Notes under the pieces: generated by a model | Seen by the model: the letters and a program-made list of their open reading frames with translations, nothing else | What the model was told of the DNA's origin: nothing | Database searches by the model: none | Part shown: positions 8,625 through 8,803 of the stretch, in pieces | Numbering within the stretch: the stretch's first letter is position 1 | How the letters are laid out: every line of letters begins with the position of its first letter | Assembly (NCBI GenBank): GCA_039923155.1 | Contig: JBDTDI010000036.1 | Location: 1 to 8,803, forward strand | DNA from: Rhodococcus_D sp039923155 | Lineage (GTDB): Bacteria > Actinomycetota > Actinomycetes > Mycobacteriales > Mycobacteriaceae | Direction: 5' to 3' | Length of the DNA stretch: 8,803 nt | Translations under genes and position numbers: made by a program

Positions 8625-8803
8625 GCACCAACAGCTTCGGGACCCGTGCCCGACTCGTCGTCGACGACACCGAGTACGGCATCCACCGGCTGGACCGGGT
8701 CGAGGGTGCGGCTCGCCTGCCCTACAGCCTCAAGATCCTGCTGGAGAACCTGCTGCGCAACGAGGATGGTCGGCTCGTTACCGCGGAGCAGGTGAGTGCG
8801 CTG
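8621..8803 (+). CDS. acnA: Aconitate hydratase, AcnA type (3' end outside window)
   Basis: Only the first 61 residues are present. They match the N-terminus of AcnA/IRP-type aconitases: MSTNSFGTR, then a short beta region ending in YGIHRLDRV, then the hallmark LPYSLKILLENLLRNEDG (33-50). The enzyme interconverts citrate and isocitrate through a 4Fe-4S cluster in the TCA cycle; the cluster cysteines and substrate residues lie beyond the window. The start at 8621 has GAGGAG 5 nt upstream and gives the usual MSTNSFG beginning. It is transcribed divergently from usp-xfp. Being a likely sink for acetyl-CoA made by Pta is a metabolic link only; nothing shows co-regulation. Confidence 0.93.
   Translation, partial: MSTNSFGTRARLVVDDTEYGIHRLDRVEGAARLPYSLKILLENLLRNEDGRLVTAEQVSAL

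Noticed and set aside
8315..8686. Minus-strand ORFs over the aconitase 5' region
   Set aside because: They overlap the confidently identified aconitase start and have low-complexity Arg/Ser/Pro composition without motifs.

Overview
The window is very GC-rich with strongly G/C-biased third codon positions. It uses GTG as well as ATG starts, and its genes are packed with 4-nt stop/start overlaps. Together with the protein families present (Xfp phosphoketolase, a three-domain Pta, tandem universal stress proteins, an HtrA protease behind an Ala/Thr/Ser linker, and an AcnA-type aconitase), this points to a high-GC actinobacterium. I cannot name the genus.

Left half, plus strand: the window opens inside an HtrA/DegP-like serine protease gene (3-1025, 5' end outside the window). 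Its stop overlaps the GTG start of pta (phosphate acetyltransferase, 1022-3157), whose stop in turn overlaps the GTG start of ackA (acetate kinase, 3154-4275). Both overlaps have the form GTGA, so the three genes look like one translationally coupled operon. A 167-bp gap with two near-identical 21-bp direct repeats exactly 42 bp apart precedes a single-domain universal stress protein gene (4443-4904).

Middle and right, minus strand: a strong GC hairpin (4909-4941) fills the gap between the converging genes. Reading leftwards from about 8246 there is a two-domain universal stress protein (8246 to 7332), whose stop overlaps the GTG start of xfp (xylulose-5-phosphate/fructose-6-phosphate phosphoketolase, 7335 to 4948), again as GTGA.

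Right end, plus strand: after a divergent intergenic region there is a possible 50-codon small ORF (8472-8624) that ends in an ATGA overlap with the start of an aconitase gene (8621 to the window edge, partial).

Functionally, Xfp cleaves sugar phosphates with inorganic phosphate to give acetyl phosphate. AckA converts this to acetate plus ATP, and Pta exchanges it with acetyl-CoA, which would feed the TCA cycle that aconitase serves. The two converging transcription units therefore form a complete phosphoketolase/acetyl-phosphate module, each unit accompanied by a universal stress protein. The enzymes belong to well-known families. The less ordinary points are the coupling of a protease to pta, the Usp-xfp coupling, the divergent active-site motif in AckA, the paired repeats before the Usp gene, and the small ORF coupled to the aconitase gene. 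I found no clear sign of an entirely new system, mobile element, CRISPR array, tRNA or rRNA.
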